A stretch of DNA of 64,000 nucleotides from Acanthaster planci (lineage: Eukaryota > Echinodermata > Asteroidea > Valvatida > Acanthasteridae): positions 1,978,158 to 2,042,157 of the forward strand of contig NW_019091359.1 of NCBI RefSeq assembly GCF_001949145.1, given 5' to 3'. The position numbers and the translations under genes were made by a program. The notes under the pieces are model-generated. The model did no database searches. It was not told the DNA's origin and saw only the letters and a program-made list of their open reading frames with translations. How positions within the stretch are numbered: position 1 is the stretch's first letter; each line of letters opens with the position of its first letter. Shown piece by piece: positions 51,801 through 63,906 of the stretch.

Positions 51801-54800
51801 GTGCATAATTTCTGTTTGATGAAGATGGCTTCCTGGCTCTGGCCTCCTACTGCTGTTTTATGTCGGCCTTCCTTGGGGAATTGCCTCGTGAAAAACTGTA
51901 CGAAGAGATCCAAACTAGAAATGCATGCTGTACAGAGAACGCACGGCTGAAGAAAATCAAAAGATGGGAACAGGGACAATAAAATATGGGCAAAGGACAG
52001 CAAAGGAACTAATTTGAAATATTTGATTATAAACATAAACCAGCAAAGCAATAGCTAAAAGCAAAGGAAATCAAGTGTATGTTTTGCATCTTTTTGCAAG
52101 TTCTCATGCAAAAACACCGTGAAGTTGGACAAGCAGAAGCATAAAAGAAAACATATTTACCTTAGCACAGCCAAGCACAATTGCACAAAGAAAATTAGCA
52201 AGCCAGCAAAAACATCTTAATGCACAAAGAGGCACATTATATTCTCAAAGATGAGAAAGATAAGGCCATGCCCAGTCAGTGCCATGGCTAAAGGAGCACA
52301 GTGGGGGGGGGGGCTATGCTAAGCACCTCCACATCCCCTGCCAGAACAGCCCAACTTAGACAAGTAGGTCGGTGTCGAACCCAGAGATTTGACTTCTGCA
52401 TGGAGCCAGGACACTCCAGGTCCATGGTTCCACAGCAGTGTCAGCCTCGGCCACGGTCCAGTGATGAAGAGGAGCAGACCGGTAGAAGACGGCACGGGGG
52501 TGCTGACCCAACGCTGGTTATTTTGGAACGCACATGCTAAGAACATATAGATACTGACTGAGGGTGAAACAAATGACTACTGAGTCTTTTATAGGTTTTA
52601 AAAATGTGCACGAATTCCAAAAAGACCTTTTCGAGGAGACACAAATGTTAAAAAAATGTGGATCAACTGGAATCATAATACTATCCAAAATACATGTTTG
52701 AAGAGGGAAGCTGGTGAAAATGTGGATAGACTTAATATTCGTCGTCAACCCTGGAATGAAACCTTTATAGAGGTGGATTAGTGGAAACAGTTGATGGACT
52801 TGTTGGAAGTGGCTTTAGTCCTTGTGTGTATGAATGTTTTCTCTCTGTAATAGTGAAAATGGTGTTATCAGTCCACATCTCTACCATATTCAGTTGCTTG
52901 AGAATCATGATAGTGCGATCCCCAATAGACAAAATTGGTGTGAATGGTAGTAGTGCAGGGACTAAACTGTACACAGCTCGGCAGCACGGCAAATTTCATG
53001 AATATAACGGTAACTTAGTTTGACAGTGGTATGTTTCAATCCAAACTGATCCTCTGTCATATCCAAATAAATTGGTATGTCCATCTTTGTAGAATTCTTC
53101 TGTAGAACATAGCTGTTATTGTGTTGTCACTTTTTTCTACAAAACCAAACCCCTCTCCCCAGAAACCTTTCAGTAGGTGGCAGATGCACTTAGTCTAAGC
53201 GTCATGCAATAGATGTGTGTTACATGACGAAGGCAACACTCTGTTGTTTCATCCCTGAACTTAGCACGCTCTGCAGGTGTATCAATTCCAAAGCCAATCA
53301 GCTTCTCGCTTTAGTTTAGAAGCAGTATTAAAAAAAAGGGCGAGATCAGAGAGAAACCGTTTATACACCAGAAGAGAACCTGAGGATTGTGGCACCTCTT
53401 TTGATAGGGAAAAATTGCAGTTTTAGAATCGACCAGCTGCAAGGACAGCCACTGTTGTCATATTATGCAGATGCATTTTCCATTTGTTTTACAATGTGAA
53501 ACTAGTCTGTGCTCTAATTCAACACAATTTCAGAACAGACTGTTATCAGTTGAATTACTTGAACTTACATCCCAAATTAGTTGGGTAGTCAAAATTTCCA
53601 GTGGGTAGATGTCAGTGCAGTTATGGATACATGTCATTGCAATTTCTGCATTAATGTTCTCATTTCATATGAACAGAGATAAGACTGACTGACTGACTAA
53701 AACTTTTAAACCCTTTTTTTGTTTCAACCAAAACTTTGCTAATTGTATATTGTTTGTTTTATTTCCTTGCATGAATCGCTTGAATGGTCTCTGCTTTGAC
53801 CATGCTCTTTGTACGATTCATCATTTTTTCATCTACAGGTAAGAATTTTGTCTTAGTTATCTGCTTTAAGAATTCTCTTAAGCTGAGATTTTTTTAATAT
53901 AATGATATTACCTTTATTTGATTGAGTCAACAGCTTATTCCCTACAGAAATAATCAAAGGAAATGAAAAGCCTCGTCGGAACATGATTTCAAGACAAATT
54001 TTCTTAGGAAACACCCAATTATATTGAAACAAAAAAATGAAAGCATTCCCCATTGGCAAGGACTCAGTTTGACTCAAAAAACTTGATGTCTTTGTCCTTC
54101 TTTGTACTGGTGCCAATTTGTGTGCCTCAGAGCATCCTTGAAAACTCATATTTTTTCCACCTCCCCTGCAACTCAATCTCCTTCAGAAATACCGTGCTCA
54201 CAGGTTCCAGTGCATTAACCCACAAAGCAAGGAAAGGTGTTGCGATTCAGCGATAAACACTTCTTCAAATTTAGAACCAATTTACGCGTCAGCAGTAGTC
54301 ACTGTGGCACATTTCTAACCATCTTAATATTACACGCTTTGGCCTCGCCTGCTGTCCCTGCTTTAGCATTGGCTGAAGGACAAGGGACGAGGGAAAAAAC
54401 ACCGAAGGCTCGTTGGATGGGAGCCTAAATGGATTCTAAATTAGTAGGTCAGTCCTTTGCCGCACTGATGCCGACAGAATGATAAAATGCTAATAATGTG
54501 GAATTCCTGACAAATGATTTTGTGGCCGGGTGTAGCTTTGCAGGAGAAATGCAGCATGAGATAAGGCAGTAATTTTTGGATTTCAGGTTTTGATTATAGC
54601 GCTTGATTTTTCTCTCAAATGGCATTGGGAAATATCTTGATGGATATGAAAAGGCAGTGATAAGGGAAGGAATTGCATGAGGATTGCTCTATGTGTGAAG
54701 TGAGGTTTCTGGCCTTCCTTGTGCGTTGTGGTTTGATCCTGGAAGTATTCTGTAGAGACAAGTCTGCCTCTGGGCTTTTTCCTCTACAAAAATATGGGAA

Positions 54801-57800
54801 CAGTCAAGGAAGAATTGAGGAAAATCTGAGTACAGTTTACATCTCTCAATCAACCTAGATTTTTATGCATGCATGTAGATAATGTGTTGGGTATTTCGGG
54901 CAGTACTGATTGTAGATTAGAGGGTTCAGGATGGAAACAAACCTTGCAAAATGAAAGAATTGAAAGAAATTCCCCCTGTAGAAATGTTTTATCAGTGTCA
55001 AATTCATTGCCAGCCATCTTTGTCCAACAAATGTAGTTTCAGTCATACATGTAAAATTCTCGTTCTGTAGTAATGAGGGAACAAGTGAAAAGAGTTGTAA
55101 ATTACTGGGCAAAGGCAACAACATATTACACATATTGTCTTTAGTTTAAGATCTCATGTCTGTGAATTCCACTAGTTGCTATCTCCTCTGTCATGCATTT
55201 ATCACAGGTCTTCAGTGCAGGAGATGTCGTAAATAAATGTTCAGTGTATTAAATCTAGTTATTGGAAGTGTGACCATCTCAAATATAACGACGCATTAAT
55301 TTCACTTGACCTACCATTCCACCAAGTGTAAGCATGAAATTGAGAAATTTATTACTGCTTTTGCAATTTCGGCTGTGTCCTAAGGAAGTGAAATATAATT
55401 TCAAGGATAAAGAAAAGCAAAGTAAAAAACAGAGTCACGCTTGATTTACGTCGTGATTATCGCATTCCATCCTGGTTTCTGCTTGAACATTAAATGTACA
55501 TGAGATTCATACCATGAGATTTAAATTGAACACATGTGAATACTCAGACTGACAAATTTATGGGGGTGATGTAAGTTTGATTTAAAGGAAGCTTTCCTTG
55601 AATCCCTAGACGTAATTTTTTAAAAATTGATGCCTAAAAATTGAGGTACATAATTTGGCTTTGAAACCATTAGAAAAAATCACTACCTGTTAAGCCTAAA
55701 TTTTGTGTGTAGTTGTTTACTGAATACTGGGTAATGCAGAGACGACCTTTTTAAAAGCTTCATAAATGGGCACTTGATTTGGAATTCTAAGCAAGAGCCT
55801 TGGCTATTTGATTAGTTGTTTAAATTCACCTTTATATAGCCTCTCAGACCTTCTCTACAACCTTATTATAAGATAAAAAGGGGCAAGGCATCTCCTTTTT
55901 TCCCAGTTCAAAAAGAGAATGTGCAGTAAAAGGCTGTGATGTCCTCTCAGGCAAACTGCTTTTATTACGAAACTGGTTCAGAACGGGCCAGATTCTGCAA
56001 GGCATGTCTCTGTCGTCATGAATATGAAAAGAGAACTTTCCTCCGTAATTGAAGGTAAATGGGCAGTGCTTATCTGCCTTTTGGCCTTCCTCCTTCTGGG
56101 CCAAATGATATTGGAATTCCAGTCCGCTGCCTCCAACGCTGATGGCACGCGCCTTTCCCTGTTACTACTTCATTTTTCCCTCATTCGTATTACAAGTGTT
56201 TTTTTTTCCCCACCCGTGTTCTTGAGGCTGTTCGTACATGCACAGTTTCCAGCTCGCTATTGACATTTTTGCTGGGGGGGGGAGGAAAAAGGCTTTTGGC
56301 TGGTAGTGAATTAAGCAGAACTGCTTTAGGCATACGAGTACGTGTACATGTATGTTGTCTGGAATTTCACTGTCGTTTATTGTTTATTTTAACTTACGGC
56401 TTCAGACCAGTGCTCATAATTGATGAGTTCTGTGATCTGTTCCAGAATACTTCGGTTAAAGTATTGGGTTGAAAGTGTGGATGTCTTCCCTTCTTAAATT
56501 CTTGAAGAAACTGGCGGGAGTTGTCTACTTGTAATTTGTTGTTAATTTTACTTATTTTATTTTACTTTCTTGTCAAATCTGAATCAAATTTCTCTTTTTT
56601 TTGGGGGGGGGAGATAAACTCAAACATCTACATGTACATACATCCACACCATGGGTTTCTATTGCAGTAGAATGTCGCCAATTCAGACATTTTATTTTCC
56701 TGGTAACTGATTCATACAAGTGGGCTTTCATCTTTCCCGACCGTTTATCAAAAGACCAGTGTTTGTGTAGTCTTGACTGACTGATGAGGTTGTGAGGGAG
56801 ACTATCTGTGGCATATATCTGTGTGCAAGCCCTCGACGGCACTGGTCGGATCTCCAAAGTGGTGGTGGGACCCCCTTGTCTGGGATGGGAACAGGGCTCT
56901 GTCCTACAAAGGGCGGCCGGAGAAAAGAAAAATAGAGCCGCCATTAAGGGATTCATGTAAAGGGGCCCGACAGAGCCATTTGTGTGGTGTCAGATTGCTA
57001 AGCAAACTTGTGTCTCATGTTCCTGAGTAAACTGGCCCCGCTTTTTTTGGGCAGGCTCTCTGTAGTCCGTGAATTCAATCGGTCCCATGATTCATGCCAC
57101 TGGTCAACATCGAGGGGAACCGCTGTTTGCTGCCGCCATCTCTGAATGGATTTGGTGGTCGATGAGGCATTGATTCGCATTGCCCCATTGCGGAAGGAAA
57201 TTAAATTTCATTGCAGGAGTTTGGAGATGTTGAAGTTGTGCTGTACACGTATGCTGTTATTTCTTGCTAAAGGTTTGCTCAAACTGCGTATAGAGTTCTC
57301 TTCAGAAAACAAATGAGCTGCTAAAGCTGAAATTCTGTCACACGCATAAAATAACACAATAATTAGTTTTGTGAGTACTTACCAAAAGTGGCAGCTGTTT
57401 TTGGTGGCGATAGGACTTTCATGGAACAATTTCTTTGGCAATCAAATATTTTTTTGGATGGAATGTGAATAGCTCTGCCGCTCATGACTCACGTTTCCTC
57501 TTGTGAATCATCTGTTACTGTATTAAAAAATGGAAAGAGAAATGAAGCAACATTCTGATAAAAACATTCGTTGTAAAGCACATATTTTTCTCCGCCAGTG
57601 TGTAGGACTTGAGTCGGCCAAAGCAAATAGTGTTAAGGTTACGTTACAATTCATTCAGCATTTACCAACTTGAAGAGCAATATCCCGTCTCCCAGTTATG
57701 AAATATTCACGGCCGCTCTGAAACAAATGGGACTCTCTCCGGAGTCACCGCATCGCTTTCTTCCCTTCCAGGCCAGATAGATTTTGCCGGTTTCATTACA

Positions 57801-58934
57801 CACCCTGTTCAAAAATTCACCTTGTAATGAAAAGCCCTGAGTAAATTTGCCGAGCATGATCACCGTCAAAGGAGCTAGAGTTGACATTGTCGGTGGGAAC
57901 AATTTTGCCAGGAGATATTGTCTGAGCTGATGTCTCTTTCTTCTGTATGTGTGTCATTGAGCCCCTGGCCCGCTAGGTAAATCTAATATGGGCCCCCGAC
58001 TTCATTGTGTATTTTGGTTACACAGGTACGACTGGAAGCTGGTGTCCTCTGTGGCGGAAATCGACTTGCCAGTTTCGACCACGCTTCTCTCTCTTTGAGT
58101 CTTTCTGCCTACATTCCCAGTACCATTTTGACGTCGGTTTGCCATGAAAGTATTCAATATAATGCATACTCAACCTCCTGAAGCATAGTTTTGGGAACAA
58201 TGATTTGAACCTCCATTCTCTGTCCAAAACAAACTGCAGAAATTGTAAAGCTGTAGTGAGTTTGTTGACATCAAATTTGTCCTTGTTTGTGTTGTGGGGT
58301 TTTGTTTTTTTTTTTCATTTTGTTCAGCGAATTCCAAACAGATACCTTGCGATGCCTTCCTGTTGTTGATTTACCAGTGATTAATTGGATGTAGTATTCA
58401 GGAATTAAAAACCTTGTCTGCTCTTAATGCAGAGTACATTAAGGCTATCAGACGGGCAATTCATATCTATTTGGTAAAAATGTTTTAACCGAACAGTCAG
58501 TCAGCTGAAAACGTAGACTGTGTTAAGCAGTTTCTTGTTCTTTCGGAGATGTGAAGTGAGTCGGTGCCTGTAACGTTACTCTTGTTTTAGGGGTTGTCTG
58601 TTCGTTCTGCTGTCTGTTTCCTACAGATGTTTGGATACTGCCATGGATGGACACAAAGGATGACTGAAGGAATTTCTTTCCTTGTAAAAGATCTTTTTTC
58701 TTCCTTTTATAGATTTCTTTTTCTGTAGATGTTAACATTTAATGAATCTAACATTTTAATAGTTTTATTGTGAGCTGGTCCTTCCAGCCGACCAAGTATT
58801 TTAATAATCCAATGTAATTTAACGAAAAAATTCTGGATACAGGGCTTTGTAAACTCCCTCTGCAAACCAAGATCTGTCACTGCACAGGCTGTAAATTTCC
58901 TTATCTCCTTCCCCAACTTCTCACCACCTCCCCT

Positions 58935-58960
58935 CCATCAGCTGTCATTCCAGCTGATGG
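58935..58960. repeat. Inverted repeat with paired CAGCTG E-boxes
   Basis: CCATCAGCTG and CAGCTGATGG are perfect 10-bp inverted arms around a 6-base spacer. Each arm holds a CAGCTG E-box, the type bound by bHLH dimers. It could be a twin binding site or a chance hairpin. Confidence 0.7.
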
Positions 58961-61727
58961 GAAGTATGAATCTTTAAAAATGGTCCCTACCTGTGCGGAC
59001 TGGCTGCATCTATCACCGGGTGTGGAACACTGTCCACCCAACAGAGCTTAGGGCTGCCAAGCATTAATTATTCAGATCTGGAGACACCATCACTTGATGA
59101 GTGACCGCCAGTGTGGCCCCCTTTTTCCCCTTTTGAATGAAATGTTTTGAGGTTTCTAATGTCAGTGGTGATATTTTTAGGTTTCTGTTAAGCTGTGCTG
59201 AAAATCTATGAATGCACCTGGCTGGAGGTATCATTTTGAACACTTAGTTCTTGCAGAGGATTGGGAATATGTGTGTTTTGTGTTTGGGAGGATGATTGCA
59301 TGTGGGTTGGGTGCAATTTGTTTAAACACTGATGTGGGGATTGTTCTGATGTAGCTGTAAGGTGAGAATTGATTTGTAAAATGTAACTTGGTGATTTTTG
59401 GAAGATTCTTATTTTTTTTTCTTGGTTGAAAATTTCTTTTGTATCATGAACCAAACCTTTTACAGATGATTATTTTCAAATGTGAATTGGCCGTATTACA
59501 GCGCAGTTCATATGATTCTCAAATGCCAAAGTGTAGTCAGCGTCTCTTCAGTTCTTCATTTTTCTCCCCCTTTGTGTGGGTATTTTTTTTCCTGTCACAT
59601 GGCATCAGATGAGAGCCATGTCCTTGGCATTCAAAATAGGTGTCCCCTTGTCATTCAGGCAGGGTGGTTTTTTTTATTCAGTGATGCTGCAGTTGGCATG
59701 GTAACTCGTCAGAAATTGGAGCGAATAAAGGCCTGTCTTGAATGGGGGGAGATTGAGTGGTTTCTTCCAAGCTTGAACGATCAGAAAATGTACACGAATG
59801 TTTTCTTCTCATTTTCTGTCTCTTTCTGCTTTTCTTCTGTTTTGGTATTGGATCACATTATGCGTGACTAGAAATTCACAGAATTTTGCAACAGAAAATC
59901 TGCTTCCCACTCTCACCCTAAAGAGTTGTTTTTACCAGTTTGCCAATGAAGGAAGTTAAGTTTGCCAGTTGGATTATTTGGCAAACTACTGGTAGGGAAT
60001 AAAAATGCCCACTTCAATCTCTGATCTTTTCTCTGAATTATTTTCCCTTTGAATTAAACTTTAAGGAAATGTCAGTGAATTCACTTCCTATTCCACATTA
60101 TGAGAAATAAAGGCTGGTTTTGGATGGTTTATTTGAAAAGGAAATTTTCTAATATCTTTCCCCGAAACACATTTGGAAGGAAAGAAATCGTATGAATATC
60201 TGTGGTGTCTCCCAAAGCATAAAATTTCCATATACTTGGTATGTGCGCTGAACAGAGATCATGGCGTGTGTGGCTATGCACGTGCATGTACAAGCGTGCT
60301 TATTTCACAGATTTGGCTGCAGAAACTCCATGGTTACCCGATGCCAAGCCGGCGTAAATAAGGCCCAGATATTCCGGTCATTGCCTGAACTCCGAGACAC
60401 AGTCAACACAGGGCACATCTTTGGTTTCTGCACAGTGCACTTATCAAGATGGTAGGGGCACTTGATAAATCTTCCTGCAGATATTATATTTGTCATGCAC
60501 AAACATTCCACTACCCATTACTGCACTAACAGGAAAAAAGATAGCAAGAAACCACCAAGAAGGGTACATCTGTACTTTAGCCAGTTTTTGCACGAAAGCT
60601 AGAGGAGAAAGGGATAAGTTACGATTCCCTTGCAGATGTTCACTTTGTAATTATACCGGTGAAGGAAGTATGACTGTGTATGCCCAGCAATGCTGGTGAT
60701 AAGTTACATACATACGGTATATTGGAGACTTACTTAAGATATTCATTGAATACATCCGAAGAGACCAGTACATTTCCCTACCCCCCTTGGAAGCCCCAGC
60801 CCTAGGGATTTTGGCAGCCAGGAAGGAGAAATCCTGCAGTGGTGTTTTTTCTGGGTCAGTGCTCTCTTATGTCTGTGGTAGTGTGGCTCTAGTAATGCCT
60901 GGTGGAAGCTGGGGGGGGGTTGACTTGTCTCCCCATCAGCATCCCTTGTTGATTGTCAGGAAGTATCTTAGGGCAGTGAGGGGGTCCACAGCGATGGGCA
61001 GGAAACTTGTTTGGATGGGGGTGTTATTTTAGAATTTTAATTGCTTGGGGGCGGAGTCTGGATCTTGTGAAGCTGTTTATAGATTGCTGAGAAAAAAACT
61101 ATGATTAAATAGTGGTTTTTATAGAGTGGGACTTAAGATTCAGTTTGATCTCTGCAATGATGAATGTTGTGTCTAGGAATTCTAAATATCCTCCTAAATA
61201 TGGTTTTTCATTTATGAAAACCGCAGATGACTATCTATTTTAGATTCCTTGATCCAATATAGATGTTAAAAATAGTTTCCAGCTGTGCTAATGATGTTGG
61301 TGTAGTACAGCATCATTGATATTTGACTTAATCCATGCTGTGCAAGGTTTACTCTGTGATACCGGCCTATGGCTCTATATGTGTGGACAAGGGGAAGAGT
61401 CTACCTAATTACTAATCATTCCTTGCTTGTTGGCTCTTCCCTGAAATCTGGAGATAACGATGTCCACTTGCTCAAACAAATTTTATGCATGTGATAAAGG
61501 CAGGTTTCTTTCCTACATGGACATGAATGCTGCCCACCACATTTTTGAGTCTGTGGCGTTCCCCTTGCACTTCATCAGTCAACAATTAATCCAATTTGTT
61601 ACATTGAATGGAACCAGCCAAGCCCTTTACAAAGCAGTCTGTTTCCTTCCCCCTGTCCTGACACCCAGATTCATGATTCATGACCTTCACTTTGGAATGG
61701 AACAGTCCAGGGGGCAGTCAGTGCTCT

Positions 61728-61790
61728 GATTGGACATTGGTGACTGGCTGCTGAGGAGCTCATTTGCATGTGCAGCAGCTATTGGCCAAC
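61728..61790. promoter_or_regulatory. CCAAT-box and octamer cluster, candidate promoter-proximal element
   Basis: Within 63 bases there are GATTGG (an inverted CCAAT box, 61,728), the octamer ATTTGCAT (61,762) and ATTGGCCAAC, which carries CCAAT-like cores on both strands (61,781). NF-Y and POU factors bind such words, and their combination is typical of promoters. The cluster lies about 840 bases upstream of the candidate first exon at 62,632. No clear TATA box or histone coding sequence follows. Confidence 0.3.
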
Positions 61791-62631
61791 AAGTGCTGGT
61801 TGATTTTCTCCCACATGTACAGTACTGTGCATGGACACACGCACAACCTGGTTCATGTAGCTGGCAATGGGAAAAGTGAGGTTGGTCTCCACCTGAACTG
61901 TAGGCAGATTCGGCCAGATATCAGGTTGTGAGTTGAGTAAATGGTAAATAGTCGGGCACGTGGATGGCAGAATGCTTAACAAGTTGTCAAGGTGGTTGGC
62001 ATTTTGCTGAGGGAAAAGTGAGCGGTGAACTTGTAACTTCAGACCTTCAGTGGTGTCAAGATTTTTATCGCTTCAGGGCACTTTATAAATTCTGGAATCT
62101 GATTTGGACTTTGAATACAAATTCAACTTCACAAAATTATTGTGACTGTAATGTTTGAAGTGACCTTGCAACTTAACATCATTTTGTAATAGCTGTTGGC
62201 ACAGGGGTCATTGTCAACCCCCCCCCAGTCTGGGCCAGTTATTGGGCACACTTCATCTACGTTGTCTCTGAAAGCAAATATGCCCTAGCCATCCTGTGGC
62301 ATAAATTGTAGACAGGCATTTGTGTGAGATGTGACCAAGTGAGTTGAATTTCTCGTGCAGTCTTGCCAGAGACTTGAACTTCAACGTGTGAAGCTGTCAG
62401 CATCTGTGTGGGGACTGTTTGAACTTCAAGTTGCCTTCAAGTTTGGATTGTCTGTACTAGTTAGTTACTCAATGGAGGCACATCACTCTGCAAACTTTGG
62501 AGCATTGTGAAAGTTGACTTGTCATCAAGATCTGACAGTGTTTTTTCGAACAGTGTACTTTCCCACCCGATTTCTGCGTGTATACTGGAGGATGCTCAGT
62601 TGGAGTTCCAGGCGGGGCTAAAGAAATTCAC

Positions 62632-62745
62632 ATGGCGACAGCGAGCAATACACCAATGAGCGAAGACGACGATTTGCAGTTGGATCCTGTTCAGGGGGAC
62701 CTGTCTTATGGCTCATTTGCGGCCATGGATTTCATCATACTCAAT
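62632..62745 (+). CDS. Candidate first coding exon of an SLC5-like sodium/solute symporter
   Basis: A short frame opens at ATG 62,632 (MATASNTPMSEDDD...) in a locally CpG-rich stretch and reaches a stop at 62,755-62,757. A donor AAT|GTAGGT at 62,746 would end the exon in phase 0 after 38 codons; an alternative donor TAG|GTACCT lies six bases further on. The last residues, YGSFAAMDFIILN, match the pattern F-x3-D-[YF]-x2-[FL] found where transmembrane helix 1 begins in SLC5 sodium-coupled transporters, after an acidic cytosolic or extracellular tail. Family knowledge gives the function: sodium-driven uptake of sugars, vitamins or monocarboxylates at the plasma membrane. The identification rests on about 13 residues, and the next exon would lie beyond the window. 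The start context (TTCACATGG) is only moderate. Confidence 0.35.
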
Positions 62746-63626
62746 GTAGGTACCTAGGTATTTCAGTTGATTGATCTGTCTAGTCGCTATCCTTCTGGAT
62801 TTTCCCTCACATTGTTATAGTGATTAGTGAGAGTTGAGTATTCAGTGCTTTTTATGAGCCATGATTAGTGAGAGTTGAGTATTCAGTGCTTTTTATGAGC
62901 CATAGAGGAGAGGACAGAGGTAAAATTCTTTGTCAAATAATAACCGTTCAAAGAGCGAATGTTGCGTTGATTCCAAAGCTTCCAAAGATAGAAAAATGTG
63001 TCAGCATGTGATTCCTCTTCCACCTCCTCATCAGGATTTTCACAACCACACAGAAAAACTCGTGAGATTTGATTTTTAAACATCTGCAAAAAGTATTGAC
63101 ATGGCTTACAAAGCCGGAGACAATGGAAAGTTTTGCAAAATTAACAATAATTTTCCATGACAGACATAAATTTTTAAAAAATGGAAATTAAAGAAGTTAG
63201 CCCAGTTATCTGACATTAACTCTCGAAAATGCACCAGAATGCTGCCATGTTGCATGTTGCTTTCCACAAATAACCACCAGTTGTAATAACCGGTTGTACA
63301 TTCCTGGCGTTGGAGCGGCCGACCCACGAACACAAATCGAGTTGTTCGTGAACAAACAAGAACAAGCCACCCGAACTCAGCCCTTGTTCTGTGGGTTTTT
63401 TTTGTTAATTTGTTTGGTTTTTATTTGTTTGTTTATATGCTTTCGTTTTTTAAAGATATTCGGGGGGGATGGATCATGAGTGAGGTCATGACATGTTGCA
63501 GTTATTCTTCCTATTACTAAATGTTGTGATTCGTTTATTGTCACATGTAATGAAATATTTTAGTTGCCAAGCTTTCACTCACATTATTGTCGTGACAACT
63601 CTACAAAATGTGAGCATTTGAATTCT
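62746..63626 (+). other. Probable intron after the candidate first exon
   Basis: No coding potential is visible. It contains the exact 41-bp tandem duplication and AT-rich sequence. If the candidate exon is real, this is the start of its first intron. Confidence 0.3.
62821..62902. repeat. Exact tandem duplication of 41 bp
   Basis: A 41-base unit beginning TGATTAGTGAGAGTTGAGTA and ending TTTTTATGAGCCA is present twice, end to end, without a single difference. Perfect identity suggests a recent event or an assembly duplication. Confidence 0.95.
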
Positions 63627-63906
63627 TTAACCCTAACCCTCCCAAATCCTCCAAAATCCTTTTCTGCAAAGTGGAGGAATTTGGAGGATTCAGGATGTAT
63701 GGCAAAAGTGCCCGGTATTTCTTTTGAATTAACTGCACAGCTCAAGAGTGCCATTCGCACTGCCTCAACATAATGACAGGAATTGCTGGAGGATTTTGAC
63801 GGATTCGGGCAGTTAGGCACACCTCCAAAAGACATTTTCAAGAAAGTTTGGAGGATGGAGGATTCAGGATGGTTCCTAGTAAAAAGGCTTAGGAGGTTAG
63901 GGTTAA
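63627..63906. mobile_element. piggyBac-like miniature element flanked by TTAA
   Basis: The element is bounded by TTAA on both sides (63,627-63,630 and 63,903-63,906). Its ends are inverted: CCCTAACCCTCC at the left and GGAGGTTAGGG at the right. A TTAA target duplication followed by a terminus starting CCCT is the hallmark of the piggyBac superfamily. The 272-base interior has repeated GGAGGA and GGATTCAGGATG words near both ends but no transposase frame, so it would be non-autonomous. The CCCTAACC ends resemble telomere repeats only by chance. Confidence 0.7.

Larger units (their letters stand above)
48311..62631. other. Long non-coding stretch, no gene recognised
   Basis: No confident gene in 14 kb. 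It includes a run of TCAGGGAAAA-type words (48,700-48,835 and 49,270), an imperfect foldback (50,442-50,543), CpG-enriched patches with a conserved-element look (57,000-57,200 and 57,690-58,130), an E-box hairpin at 58,935, a hairpin at 59,933 and a CCAAT/octamer cluster at 61,728. A + strand frame of 129 codons at 59,482-59,871 has no recognisable domain. Confidence 0.45.

Noticed and set aside
52371-52385. GGTGTCGAACC resembles the reverse complement of a tRNA B box (minus-strand tRNA).
   Set aside because: The bases beside it cannot form a T-arm stem, and no acceptor stem or A box is found at the right distance.
59482-59871. A 129-codon + strand frame with a charged helix-like segment.
   Set aside because: No domain is recognisable, and one or two chance frames of this length are expected in 64 kb of this composition.
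63627-63640. TTAACCCTAACCC as an interstitial telomere repeat.
   Set aside because: Only about one and a half repeats are present, and the TTAA flanks and inverted right end are better explained by a miniature transposable element.
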